Source: Acidobacteriota bacterium (lineage in GTDB: Bacteria > Acidobacteriota > Terriglobia > Acidiferrales > UBA7541). From it: a stretch of DNA of 6,109 nt. The stretch lies in NCBI GenBank assembly GCA_003161495.1, contig PMOP01000422.1, positions 1 to 6,109 of the forward strand, read 5' to 3'. The translations under genes were made by a program, and so were the position numbers. The notes below the pieces were generated by a model that saw only the letters and a list, made by a program, of their open reading frames with translations, did not search any database and was not told the DNA's origin. Of the stretch, positions 1 to 5,303 are shown in pieces. Numbering within the stretch: position 1 is the first letter of the stretch; every line of letters starts with the position of its first letter.

Positions 1-113
1 TAGGCGCGCTTCCGCGATGGTCGCACAGCAAGCAGTGGGGTTATGCACCCACCGGAGGACTGGGGCTCATTCTTCTGATCGTCGTGGTTCTACTGCTTCT
101 AGGCCGCCTCTGA
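1..113 (+). CDS. C-terminal end of small hydrophobic DUF3309-like protein (partial, 5' end outside window)
   Basis: An open frame enters from the left edge (full codons from base 3) and stops at TGA 111-113. The visible 36 residues contain a short polar stretch with HSKQWGYAPTGG, then one continuous hydrophobic helix (GLILLIVVVLLLLGRL) ending at the stop. A Trp-Gly-Tyr-x-Pro-[ST]-Gly turn followed by a single membrane helix and a terminal Gly-Arg-hydrophobic is the pattern of the very short DUF3309-type proteins. Those proteins are about 50 residues long and have no established function. An internal ATG at 17 is in another frame and is not its start. The family assignment is from memory of the pattern; the reading frame and membrane helix are seen directly. 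Confidence 0.68.
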   Translation, partial: GALPRWSHSKQWGYAPTGGLGLILLIVVVLLLLGRL

Positions 114-252
114 CCTTGCCGAACCGGCTGAAATTTGCCGCTCCGAGTTCATTCGTTGCGGACCACTTTCCACAGCTTTGCCCCACCCGCTTAAAATAAG
201 GAAGGTCACACCAGCGGGCACGTTGTTCGCTGCTTCCATTCCGTCGACCGAA

Positions 253-261
253 TGCGATAAT
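253..261 (+). promoter_or_regulatory. possible extended -10 promoter for the hydrolase gene
   Basis: TGCGATAAT at 253-261 fits an extended -10 element (TGn followed by GATAAT, five of six to TATAAT). It lies 41 bases before the ATG at 303. No convincing -35 hexamer is present at 16-18 bp. A 6-bp hairpin (AAAGGT 264-269, ACCTTT 275-280) would lie in or at the start of the short leader. Confidence 0.3.
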
Positions 262-302
262 GGAAAGGTGAAAAACCTTTTCAAAGAATTTCCTCTCGCG
301 TA

Positions 303-1118
303 ATGAAAACCATCTCATTTCATAACTTTGGGACACGAATAATTTTTGCCTCCACCTTTTTTCTAGCGGCTATTTTTGCCTTTGGCCAGAGTTCCCACGC
401 ACAAGGGGCCCCTTCTTCCATAGAATCCCGAAATCGTTCCGTGGGCGTGGACGCGGGTGCGGCCGGCTCGTTGCCGCCTGTCATCGTTGTCGGTTTCGTC
501 GGGGGTTTCATCCGGCATGACGATATCGTCCATAGCGAGGTGCAGCTGGCGGCGCGCCTGCGCAAAGAATATCCGGCGGGCGTTGCTGTGGAGACTTTTG
601 AAAGTTATCACGGGGAAAACGCCAGAGCTAAAATCCATAGTTTGCTGGACACGAACCACGATGGAACCTTGACGCCCGCAGAAAAACAGAATGCGCGCAT
701 CGTTCTGTACGGCCACAGCTGGGGCGCGTCGGAAGCCATCACCGTGGCGCGCGAACTGGGCAAAGACGGCATCCCCGTGCTCCTCACCATTCAAGTCGAT
801 AGCATTTCCAAGATGCGCGAAAATGACGAAGTCATTCCTGCCAACGTCGCCCAGGCCGCCAATTTCTACCAGCCCGACGGATTTGTCCACGGACTGTCCG
901 CCATTCGCGCCGCCGATCCGTCGCGCACCAAAATCATCGGGAATTTTCGATTCAACTACAAAACGAGTCCTTATACCTGCAACGAGTACCCCTGGTACGA
1001 CCGCATCTTCGTGAAGCCTCACACTCAAATCGAATGCGATCCCAATGTGTGGAAAAAAGTGGAAGACCTGATACGGTCAAACCTCCCACCGGCGATATCG
1101 AATAATTCAGCGCAGTAA
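303..1118 (+). CDS. secreted alpha/beta-hydrolase-like protein with embedded EF-hand loop
   Basis: The 271-aa product has a Sec-type signal peptide: basic N-terminus, hydrophobic core about residues 13-28, likely cleavage after SHA at 33. It is therefore probably periplasmic or extracytoplasmic. Residues 58-70 (PPVIVVGFVGGFI) look like the first core strand and oxyanion-region loop of an alpha/beta hydrolase. The nucleophile elbow is GHSWG at 137-141 with Ser139. Asp166 (IQVDS) and His240 (KPHTQ) are plausible acid and base by position. Between strand and elbow lies DTNHDGTLTPAE (116-127), a textbook EF-hand loop with Asp, Asn, Asp, Thr, Thr and Glu at the coordinating positions. Cys226 and Cys245 are the only cysteines and could form an export-dependent disulfide. 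Substrate is unknown; lipase, esterase or peptidase activity cannot be separated by eye. No clear Shine-Dalgarno precedes ATG 303, but the signal peptide supports this start. Confidence 0.85.
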   Translation: MKTISFHNFGTRIIFASTFFLAAIFAFGQSSHAQGAPSSIESRNRSVGVDAGAAGSLPPVIVVGFVGGFIRHDDIVHSEVQLAARLRKEYPAGVAVETFESYHGENARAKIHSLLDTNHDGTLTPAEKQNARIVLYGHSWGASEAITVARELGKDGIPVLLTIQVDSISKMRENDEVIPANVAQAANFYQPDGFVHGLSAIRAADPSRTKIIGNFRFNYKTSPYTCNEYPWYDRIFVKPHTQIECDPNVWKKVEDLIRSNLPPAISNNSAQ

Positions 1119-1243
1119 TCATTTTTTAACACCCGCAGCGCGCCACGCAGCAGATGCAGCCCTCTGTTATCTACATCGACACAGAAAGCGATATGTACAA
1201 AAGTGAACAGCCGTAATGTGCAATGCGCCTTAATCTGCACCGT

Positions 1244-1274
1244 AACGGATCACCCGTTGTCCATTCCGCTGGAC
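1244..1274 (+). other. two abutting short hairpins in the leader of the GGDEF gene
   Basis: AACGG(1244-1248)/CCGTT(1254-1258) and GTCCA(1259-1263)/TGGAC(1270-1274) are perfect 5-bp inverted repeats placed end to end, 34 bases before the ribosome binding site. They could form in a 5' leader or be chance. No promoter is recognised in 1119-1320, which otherwise contains no supportable gene. Confidence 0.25.
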
Positions 1275-1307
1275 TTAAATACCTTGGGTTCGCAATTGAG
1301 AACCGGC

Positions 1308-1314
1308 AAGGAGG
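1308..1314 (+). promoter_or_regulatory. strong ribosome binding site selecting the GTG start at 1321
   Basis: AAGGAGG, a full anti-16S match, lies 6 bases before GTG 1321. The alternative ATG at 1402, where receiver homology begins, has only a GGCGG directly against it, too close to serve. This site is the main reason for choosing the longer product. Confidence 0.7.
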
Positions 1315-1320
1315 ATTCAA

Positions 1321-2658
1321 GTGTTGCGCAATGCCGTCCCGGAAACGCCTGCAAATCAACGAGGCCAAGGCCACCGAAACTTGCCGGCCCACCGTCGGCG
1401 GATGATTCGTGTCCTATTTGTTGACAATGACTTGGCTGGCGTGGAACTTTGCCTGCAGGAACTCAAGAAAGCGCAATTTGCCATTTCGGCGGACGTGGTC
1501 AAAACACAAGCAGATTTCATCGAGAGGCTGCAGAAGGAATCCTACGACGTGGTTTTGGCTGCCGCTTCCGTCAACGGCTGGACAGGTTTGCAGGCGCTTT
1601 CCGTGTTGCAAGAAGAGGGCCAGGAGATTCCATTCATTCTGGTGGCCAAGGACCTGGAAACGGAAATCATCGAAGAATACATGAGGAAAGGCGCGTCGGA
1701 TTGCGTGGACAAGACTCGCCTGGTAAGCCTGTCGCTCGCCATTGCGATCGCGGTGGAACGAACCGCCCAGCGCCTGGAACAAGACCGCGTTGAAAAAGCG
1801 TTACGGCACTCGCAAGCGCACTACCGCGCTTTGGTTGAAAATCCCACTTACGGGATCTGCCGGTTCGATGTGGATGGCCGGTTTCTCGAGGTCAACGAAG
1901 CGCTGGTGGCCATGCTTGGCTATGGTTCGAAAGAAGAATTGAAGGCTGTAAATCTGGCGACCGAGATTATTCGCGACCCTATCGAGCGCGCCCAATTGTT
2001 CGAACCCTACCGCCGAACGGGCCACATCGACCTTATAGAAGTGGAATGGAAGAGGAAAGATGGGACACCCATGAAGGTGCTGCTCAGCGGCCGCCAGGTA
2101 GGCATAGGCAATGAGGAAGGGGCGCCGGAGGAAAGCGAAATTATCGTCGAGGACGTCACCGCGCAACGCGCCGCCGAGGAATTTCTCCGGCATCAGGCTG
2201 CGACCGACGCGCTTACCGGGCTGGCCAACTACCGCAGATTCAGCGAAGCACTCGAATCCGAAATCAAGCGCTCGAATCGCACGGGGCGGCCCTTTGCAGT
2301 GCTCATGTTTGATTTGGATGGAATGAAGCAGATCAACGACCGGCACGGCCATCTGGCCGGCAATCGAGCGCTCTCCCGCCTGGCCGATATTTTTCGCGTT
2401 TCCTGCCGGTCCATCGACACAGCCGCGCGCTATGGCGGCGACGAATTTGCGATCATTCTCCCGGAAACGCTCGCCACCGATGCCGCGCTCGTAGGGAAGC
2501 GGATTTGCGAGCGATTGAGCAACGATGGCGAGGAGCCTCTGCTTTCCCTAAGCATGGGCATCGCGGTTTATCCGGAAGATGGTGCAGCCATCGATACATT
2601 GTTTCAGGCGGCGGACCGCGCGCTGTACCAAATGAAGCAACACAAGAAAGTATCCTGA
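1321..2658 (+). CDS. REC-PAS-GGDEF protein: diguanylate cyclase with degenerate receiver
   Basis: The 445-aa cytoplasmic signalling protein is expected to condense two GTP into c-di-GMP. Domain order: Arg-rich N-tail (1-27), receiver (28-150), PAS (about 165-282), GGDEF (about 293-445). The receiver keeps VDND (34-37) and the late Lys131, but the phosphoacceptor position after strand 3 is Ala81 (VVLAAASVNGW) and the usual Ser/Thr is Ala109. Aspartyl phosphorylation therefore looks impossible. The cyclase domain is complete: DALTGLANYRRF at 296-307, metal Asp331, Asn339, GGDEF at 372-376, and an inhibitory RxxD at 363-366 (RSID), which suggests c-di-GMP product inhibition. Asn348 replaces the usual Asp in GHxxGD. 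The start is uncertain: GTG 1321 has the strong Shine-Dalgarno, whereas ATG 1402 begins the domain exactly. No EAL or HD-GYP partner is present. Output is likely controlled by the PAS domain or by partner binding rather than phosphorylation. Confidence 0.93.
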   Translation: MLRNAVPETPANQRGQGHRNLPAHRRRMIRVLFVDNDLAGVELCLQELKKAQFAISADVVKTQADFIERLQKESYDVVLAAASVNGWTGLQALSVLQEEGQEIPFILVAKDLETEIIEEYMRKGASDCVDKTRLVSLSLAIAIAVERTAQRLEQDRVEKALRHSQAHYRALVENPTYGICRFDVDGRFLEVNEALVAMLGYGSKEELKAVNLATEIIRDPIERAQLFEPYRRTGHIDLIEVEWKRKDGTPMKVLLSGRQVGIGNEEGAPEESEIIVEDVTAQRAAEEFLRHQAATDALTGLANYRRFSEALESEIKRSNRTGRPFAVLMFDLDGMKQINDRHGHLAGNRALSRLADIFRVSCRSIDTAARYGGDEFAIILPETLATDAALVGKRICERLSNDGEEPLLSLSMGIAVYPEDGAAIDTLFQAADRALYQMKQHKKVS

Positions 2659-2690
2659 CCCAACCAGGTCATTCCCGCGTTCTTTGATTC

Positions 2691-2743
2691 GCGGAATTCC
2701 CATTTTGGCAGTACATCGCCCCGCAGAGAACACGGAATTCCGC
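2691..2743. repeat. 10-bp perfect inverted repeat downstream of the GGDEF gene
   Basis: GCGGAATTCC (2691-2700) pairs perfectly with GGAATTCCGC (2734-2743) across a 33-base loop, beginning 33 bases after the GGDEF stop. It could form a stem at the 3' end of that transcript. No T-run follows the right arm, so it is not a classical intrinsic terminator. Confidence 0.35.
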
Positions 2744-2768
2744 CCCCTTTCCGACTAATTTATGAAAC

Positions 2769-2791
2769 CTGTCCAGATTTGGACAGATTTT
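2769..2791 (+). terminator. 7-bp hairpin with short T-run: weak terminator or operator palindrome
   Basis: CTGTCCA (2769-2775), loop GATT, TGGACAG (2780-2786) is a perfect 7-bp inverted repeat followed by ATTTT (2787-2791). Read as RNA, it is a modest intrinsic terminator 110 bases after the GGDEF stop. Read as DNA, TGTCCA-N4-TGGACA is a symmetric operator-like site 77 bases before the next ATG. The stem is only moderately GC-rich and the T-run is short, so either reading is tentative. Confidence 0.4.
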
Positions 2792-2862
2792 CGGCAGCGG
2801 CCGCGTTAGATCTGTTTCTGCGTTCCGTGAGATCGATCCAATAAGACTGGAGGCTGAAAGAC

Positions 2863-3099
2863 ATGATCGCGCATGAAACCAATAAGTTTTCACGTTCGTA
2901 TTCTCTCTTGATCGGAAAACCGGTGGTTTTGCTCGTGGTTATTCGCCAATGCCACGTCCCAATGGCTTGCCACATTGTTGGAGAATCGGACGCCGATGTG
3001 CGCGTCCGCATCCGGTCTGGATGGGAAATGGATGTCCGAAAGGACTTAATTCTTGCCGTGGAAGAAGTCGTCACCGCCGGGGAAAACCGCGTGAATTGA
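2863..3099 (+). CDS. small conserved-type protein of unknown function (78 aa)
   Basis: The frame starts at ATG 2863 with GGAGG at 2849-2853, nine bases upstream. It encodes 78 residues with no signal peptide and no catalytic motif. After a short polar N-terminus, the body alternates hydrophobic strands and turns: LIGKPVVLLVVI (16-27), VPMACHIVGES (32-42), DVRVRIRSGWEMDV (45-58), KDLILAVEEV (60-69). This suggests a compact all-beta fold of the SH3 or PilZ-like barrel type. The pattern resembles small hypothetical proteins seen in acidobacterial genomes, but I cannot name a family or function. It stands alone, with 204 bases before it and 191 after. PilZ c-di-GMP motifs (RxxxR, DxSxxG) are absent, so being next to the GGDEF gene is not evidence of c-di-GMP binding. 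Confidence 0.75.
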   Translation: MIAHETNKFSRSYSLLIGKPVVLLVVIRQCHVPMACHIVGESDADVRVRIRSGWEMDVRKDLILAVEEVVTAGENRVN

Positions 3100-3125
3100 A
3101 GAACACCCACGAGCTCGCGCCGGCG

Positions 3126-3187
3126 TTGCCGATTGTGTGCCTGCCCGTCCAGGCCTTGAATATTATTTGGACGGGAATCGTCGGCAA
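3126..3187 (+). other. nested stem structure, candidate structured RNA or leader element
   Basis: An outer stem TTGCCGA (3126-3132)/TCGGCAA (3181-3187) encloses an inner stem CCCGTCCA (3144-3151)/TGGACGGG (3168-3175), both perfect (7 and 8 bp). A 16-base apical loop and internal loops of 11 and 5 bases separate them. It lies between the 78-aa gene and csbD, ending 103 bases before the csbD ATG. No T-run follows. It could be a 3' processing stem, a leader structure for csbD or a small RNA. It matches no riboswitch class I recognise. Confidence 0.4.
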
Positions 3188-3276
3188 GATGTGGATGATC
3201 TCCTGGCAAGTTGCACGTGTGTAAATTCGCCATCACCGACATTTCATCGCTGTGGCGCAAAGTTTAAATCGCAACT

Positions 3277-3282
3277 AAGGAG
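3277..3282 (+). promoter_or_regulatory. ribosome binding site of csbD-like gene
   Basis: AAGGAG eight bases before ATG 3291 fixes the start of the very short CsbD-family gene. Confidence 0.7.
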
Positions 3283-3290
3283 AGACCACC

Positions 3291-3470
3291 ATGGACGAAA
3301 GCACGAAAGACAAAACCAAAGGCAAGCTTCACGAATTGAAAGGCAAAGTTAAGGAAAAAATTGGCAAAGCGACAAACGATCCCGACCTGGAAGCTGAGGG
3401 AGAGAACGAAGCGGTTGACGGGAAAGTCCAAAAGAAAATCGGCCAGGTGGAGAAAGTTTTCGGCGTCTAG
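3291..3470 (+). CDS. CsbD family stress-response protein (59 aa)
   Basis: The frame ATG 3291 to TAG 3468-3470 encodes 59 residues, close to the usual CsbD length of about 60-70. The protein is very hydrophilic and Lys/Glu/Gly rich, with the family's paired repeats: KGKLHELKGKVKEKIGKATN near the N-terminus and a second VDGKVQKKIGQVEK segment near the C-terminus. CsbD proteins are abundant, soluble, largely unstructured or helical general-stress proteins (sigma-B controlled in Bacillus, YjbJ in E. coli); their molecular role is unresolved. A good Shine-Dalgarno supports the start. The family call is from sequence pattern and is firm. Stress control here is inferred, since no sigma-factor-specific promoter could be recognised upstream. 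Confidence 0.92.
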   Translation: MDESTKDKTKGKLHELKGKVKEKIGKATNDPDLEAEGENEAVDGKVQKKIGQVEKVFGV

Positions 3471-3536
3471 AGCACATGGCTCCGCGCGGACAGGAAACAA
3501 AACTGCACGCTGATCCTAAGTGCCGGCCATATAAAA

Positions 3537-4235
3537 ATGATCACAGGTCACCTAATCGCGGCTTTGGTACCGCTGGCGGTCCGAAGCATGCGGCGGTGGC
3601 TTTTTCACCTTGGCGGTATTGGGCTGCTTCCCCTCGGCGTCCTGGATAGCTCCGTCCTTCCGATTCCGGGAATCCTGGATGTGGCCACCATTGTCCTGTC
3701 CGCCCGCCTGGAGCGCTTTTGGCTCTATTACGTTTTGATGGCCACGGCCGGTTCGGTGGCCGGAGGCTTTGTCACTTACCGGCTCGCCCGCAAAGGCGGG
3801 AAGGAAGCGCTCGACCGCAGATTCTCGCAAAAAAAAGTGAACAGTGTTTGCAAAATCTTCGGCCGGTGGGGATTCGCCGCCATCGCTATCCCCGCCATCC
3901 TGCCGCCCCCTGTGCCCATGCTTCCTTTTCTGCTTGCGGCGGGCGCCATGCAATATCCGGCAAGAAAATTCCTGGCGGCGCTGACGCTCGGACGAATCTC
4001 CAGATACCTGCTCCTGGCGTATTTGGCGTCACGCTATGGGCGGCAACTCATTTCATTTATCGCAGAAGACGGACATCCGGTCATCGTGGCGATCGTTTTG
4101 GCGCTGCTGGCCACGGCCACGGTGGCTTCCTATTTTTGGCGGGGCAACCAAGACACAAATGGACTGGGAGATTTGGCGGGGGCTTCTGTTGGGGACTCCG
4201 GCCCGTTAGTCGTGCAGGACCACGCTGAGCAATGA
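3537..4235 (+). CDS. DedA/VTT-domain (SNARE-associated type) inner-membrane protein
   Basis: The 232-aa polytopic membrane protein has hydrophobic segments at about 24-45, 62-83, 112-137, 145-164 and 181-201. VTT/DedA features visible are the re-entrant-type LDSSVLPIPGILDV (36-49), the Gly-rich AGSVAGGFVTYRLARKGG (71-88), the Pro-rich PAILPPPVPMLPFLLAAG (119-136), and the basic LGRISRYLLLAYLASRYG (151-168). DedA-superfamily proteins are linked to lipid (undecaprenyl phosphate or phospholipid) translocation and membrane homeostasis. This branch is closer to YqaA-like than to classic E. coli DedA. The substrate is not deducible. Start choice is open: ATG 3537 has no Shine-Dalgarno, while ATG 3588 (residue 18) has GGCGG eight bases upstream and would give 215 aa with all membrane segments. 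The polar C-tail (203-232) overlaps the 3' end of the convergent regulator gene by 30 bases. Confidence 0.86.
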   Translation: MITGHLIAALVPLAVRSMRRWLFHLGGIGLLPLGVLDSSVLPIPGILDVATIVLSARLERFWLYYVLMATAGSVAGGFVTYRLARKGGKEALDRRFSQKKVNSVCKIFGRWGFAAIAIPAILPPPVPMLPFLLAAGAMQYPARKFLAALTLGRISRYLLLAYLASRYGRQLISFIAEDGHPVIVAIVLALLATATVASYFWRGNQDTNGLGDLAGASVGDSGPLVVQDHAEQ

Positions 4236-4877
4236 ATCGTTCACGTGCAGGCCGCCATCGTAGTTGATGAATCCCAACTTCTTGAATTTGTTCATGAAAA
4301 AATTAACGCGGGAACGTGTCGTGCCCACCATTTCCGCCAGCGTCTCCTGCGATATTTTCGGAAGCACGAATTGTGGTTTCTCGTGATTGCCGTAGCGTGC
4401 CAGCAACAGCAGGGTTCGCGCCAGGCGTTTCTCGCTGGAATTGAAAAGTTGATCGACCAGATCTTCTTCAATCCGGATATTGCGGCCAACCATGTAGGCG
4501 ATGAAGCGATCCGAGAACTCGTGTTCCACGTGGAGCACGCGGATCATTTCCTTTAGCCCGATCACCAGCAGCGTGACAGGTACAATCGCCGTCGCCGTGG
4601 CCATGCGCATCGGCTGTCCAGCCAGGGCGCTTTCGCCGACGAAATCTCCAGGCTTGAGCATTGCCACAACGGCTTCCTTCCCGGTCTTGGAGACCACAGA
4701 AAGTTTTATGCTTCCTTTCTGAATGTACATGACCTCCTTGCCCAGATCTCCCTGGGTGAAGATCGTATCCTTCGCCTGGTATTCCATGATGGTTCTTGCC
4801 AAACCCGCTGAATCGAGAAACGCTTGCACATCGAAAGTCGGCGGCCTCGGGCGTATCGCTTTCTTGGTTGTCTTCAT
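4206..4877 (-). CDS. Crp/Fnr family transcriptional regulator
   Basis: The 223-aa protein has a cyclic-nucleotide-binding-type beta roll (about 18-130), a dimerisation helix (about 131-155) and a winged helix-turn-helix (about 170-223). The roll shows FTQGDLGKEVMYIQKGSIKL (40-59) and a phosphate-cassette-like FVGESALAGQPMRMATA (79-95). Glu82 and Arg91 sit near the cAMP-contact Glu/Arg of CRP, but the following Ser is Met and the loop is one residue shorter, so cAMP binding is uncertain. The reader segment ISQETLAEMVGTTRSRVNFF (175-194) is the DNA-recognition helix-turn-helix. There is no cysteine anywhere, so an Fnr-type iron-sulfur sensor is excluded. Its start codon overlaps the stop of an upstream 59-aa gene (ATGA), implying translational coupling. 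A weak GGAAG also lies ten bases before the ATG. It is convergent with the DedA gene. Targets and ligand are unknown. Confidence 0.94.
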   Translation of the reverse strand: MKTTKKAIRPRPPTFDVQAFLDSAGLARTIMEYQAKDTIFTQGDLGKEVMYIQKGSIKLSVVSKTGKEAVVAMLKPGDFVGESALAGQPMRMATATAIVPVTLLVIGLKEMIRVLHVEHEFSDRFIAYMVGRNIRIEEDLVDQLFNSSEKRLARTLLLLARYGNHEKPQFVLPKISQETLAEMVGTTRSRVNFFMNKFKKLGFINYDGGLHVNDSLLSVVLHD

Positions 4878-5053
4878 GGTTGTGACACTTCCACTTTCTT
4901 GGGGAGGGCCTGCGCCCCATTGGAACCCTTTTCTGATTTGGTGACAACCCGCTTGCTGTGGCCGTTACCATTGGCCTTGGCGTTCTGCTTTTCGAGAACT
5001 TTCTTGGCCACTTCGACGGGAACTATCTCGAAATGTATGTGCGTTTTTCGCAT
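4874..5053 (-). CDS. small unknown protein (59 aa), translationally coupled to the Crp/Fnr gene
   Basis: On the minus strand, ATG (5051-5053) opens a 59-codon frame ending in TGA (4874-4876), which overlaps the regulator's ATG as ATGA. A strong GGAGGA (complement of 5063-5068) lies nine bases upstream. The protein begins MRKTHIHFEIVPVEVAKKVLEKQ, a short strand plus an amphipathic helix, and continues with a Lys/Asn/Gly/Ser-rich, probably disordered tail rich in positive charge. It has no signal peptide, membrane segment or cysteine. The opening HIxFExVPxExxKK resembles short hypothetical proteins I associate with acidobacterial genomes, but no function is known to me. The overlap and strong ribosome binding site argue that it is a real first gene of a two-gene operon, possibly a partner or leader of the regulator. 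Confidence 0.78.
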   Translation of the reverse strand: MRKTHIHFEIVPVEVAKKVLEKQNAKANGNGHSKRVVTKSEKGSNGAQALPKKVEVSQP

Positions 5054-5235
5054 CGAACTTTCTCCTCCGGAAACAACGTAGCAACCTCCAAGCGATACGG
5101 GGAAAATCTTTTAGGAATCTGTGGATGATGACAGCGGGCCAATCAACGGTATTTCGGTGGCACGCAGCGTGACCAATGCGTGGGCGCCGTTATCGGGTAC
5201 GGACGCGCAGAGCAACATAACCGTGACAATTTTTG

Positions 5236-5264
5236 TTGTACTTTAGGCTAAGAGTGCGTATGAT
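5236..5264 (+). promoter_or_regulatory. sigma-70-type promoter for the 111-aa gene
   Basis: TTGTAC (5236-5241) and TATGAT (5259-5264) are separated by exactly 17 bp. Transcription would begin near 5271, giving a leader of about 33 bases to ATG 5304. The in-frame ATG at 5268 would lie at or upstream of the transcript start, which supports the 5304 start. Confidence 0.55.
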
Positions 5265-5303
5265 TGTATGAGCTTAGTTATACGTTTGGCACGGAAGGTT
5301 CCT

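Noticed and set aside
363..1028. 221-codon open frame antisense to the hydrolase
   Set aside because: High-GC antisense shadow; the plus frame has a signal peptide, nucleophile elbow and EF-hand.
1801..2352. 183-codon open frame antisense to the PAS-GGDEF region
   Set aside because: Shadow of a strongly supported gene; no ribosome binding site or recognisable motif.
2705..2720. Possible sigma-54 promoter (TTGGCA followed by GC)
   Set aside because: The GG to GC spacing is 9 rather than 10 bases and the -12 element does not match TTGC.
2760..3260. 166-codon minus-strand open frame spanning the 78-aa gene
   Set aside because: Composition is Thr/Ser/Arg-rich with no fold pattern, and the plus-strand 78-aa frame has a good Shine-Dalgarno and regular strands.
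4206..4877. Fnr-type oxygen sensor
   Set aside because: The protein contains no cysteine, so it cannot hold the iron-sulfur cluster.
4468..4971. 167-codon minus-strand open frame overlapping the Crp/Fnr gene
   Set aside because: It is a frame-shifted shadow of the regulator and of the 59-aa gene; its translation is Arg/His/Gly-rich with no domain pattern, while the alternative frames give clear protein signals.
5158..5174. Palindrome around CACGCAGCGTG as regulator operator
   Set aside because: Only a 5-bp arm is perfect and the outer bases fit poorly; too common in GC-rich DNA to call.
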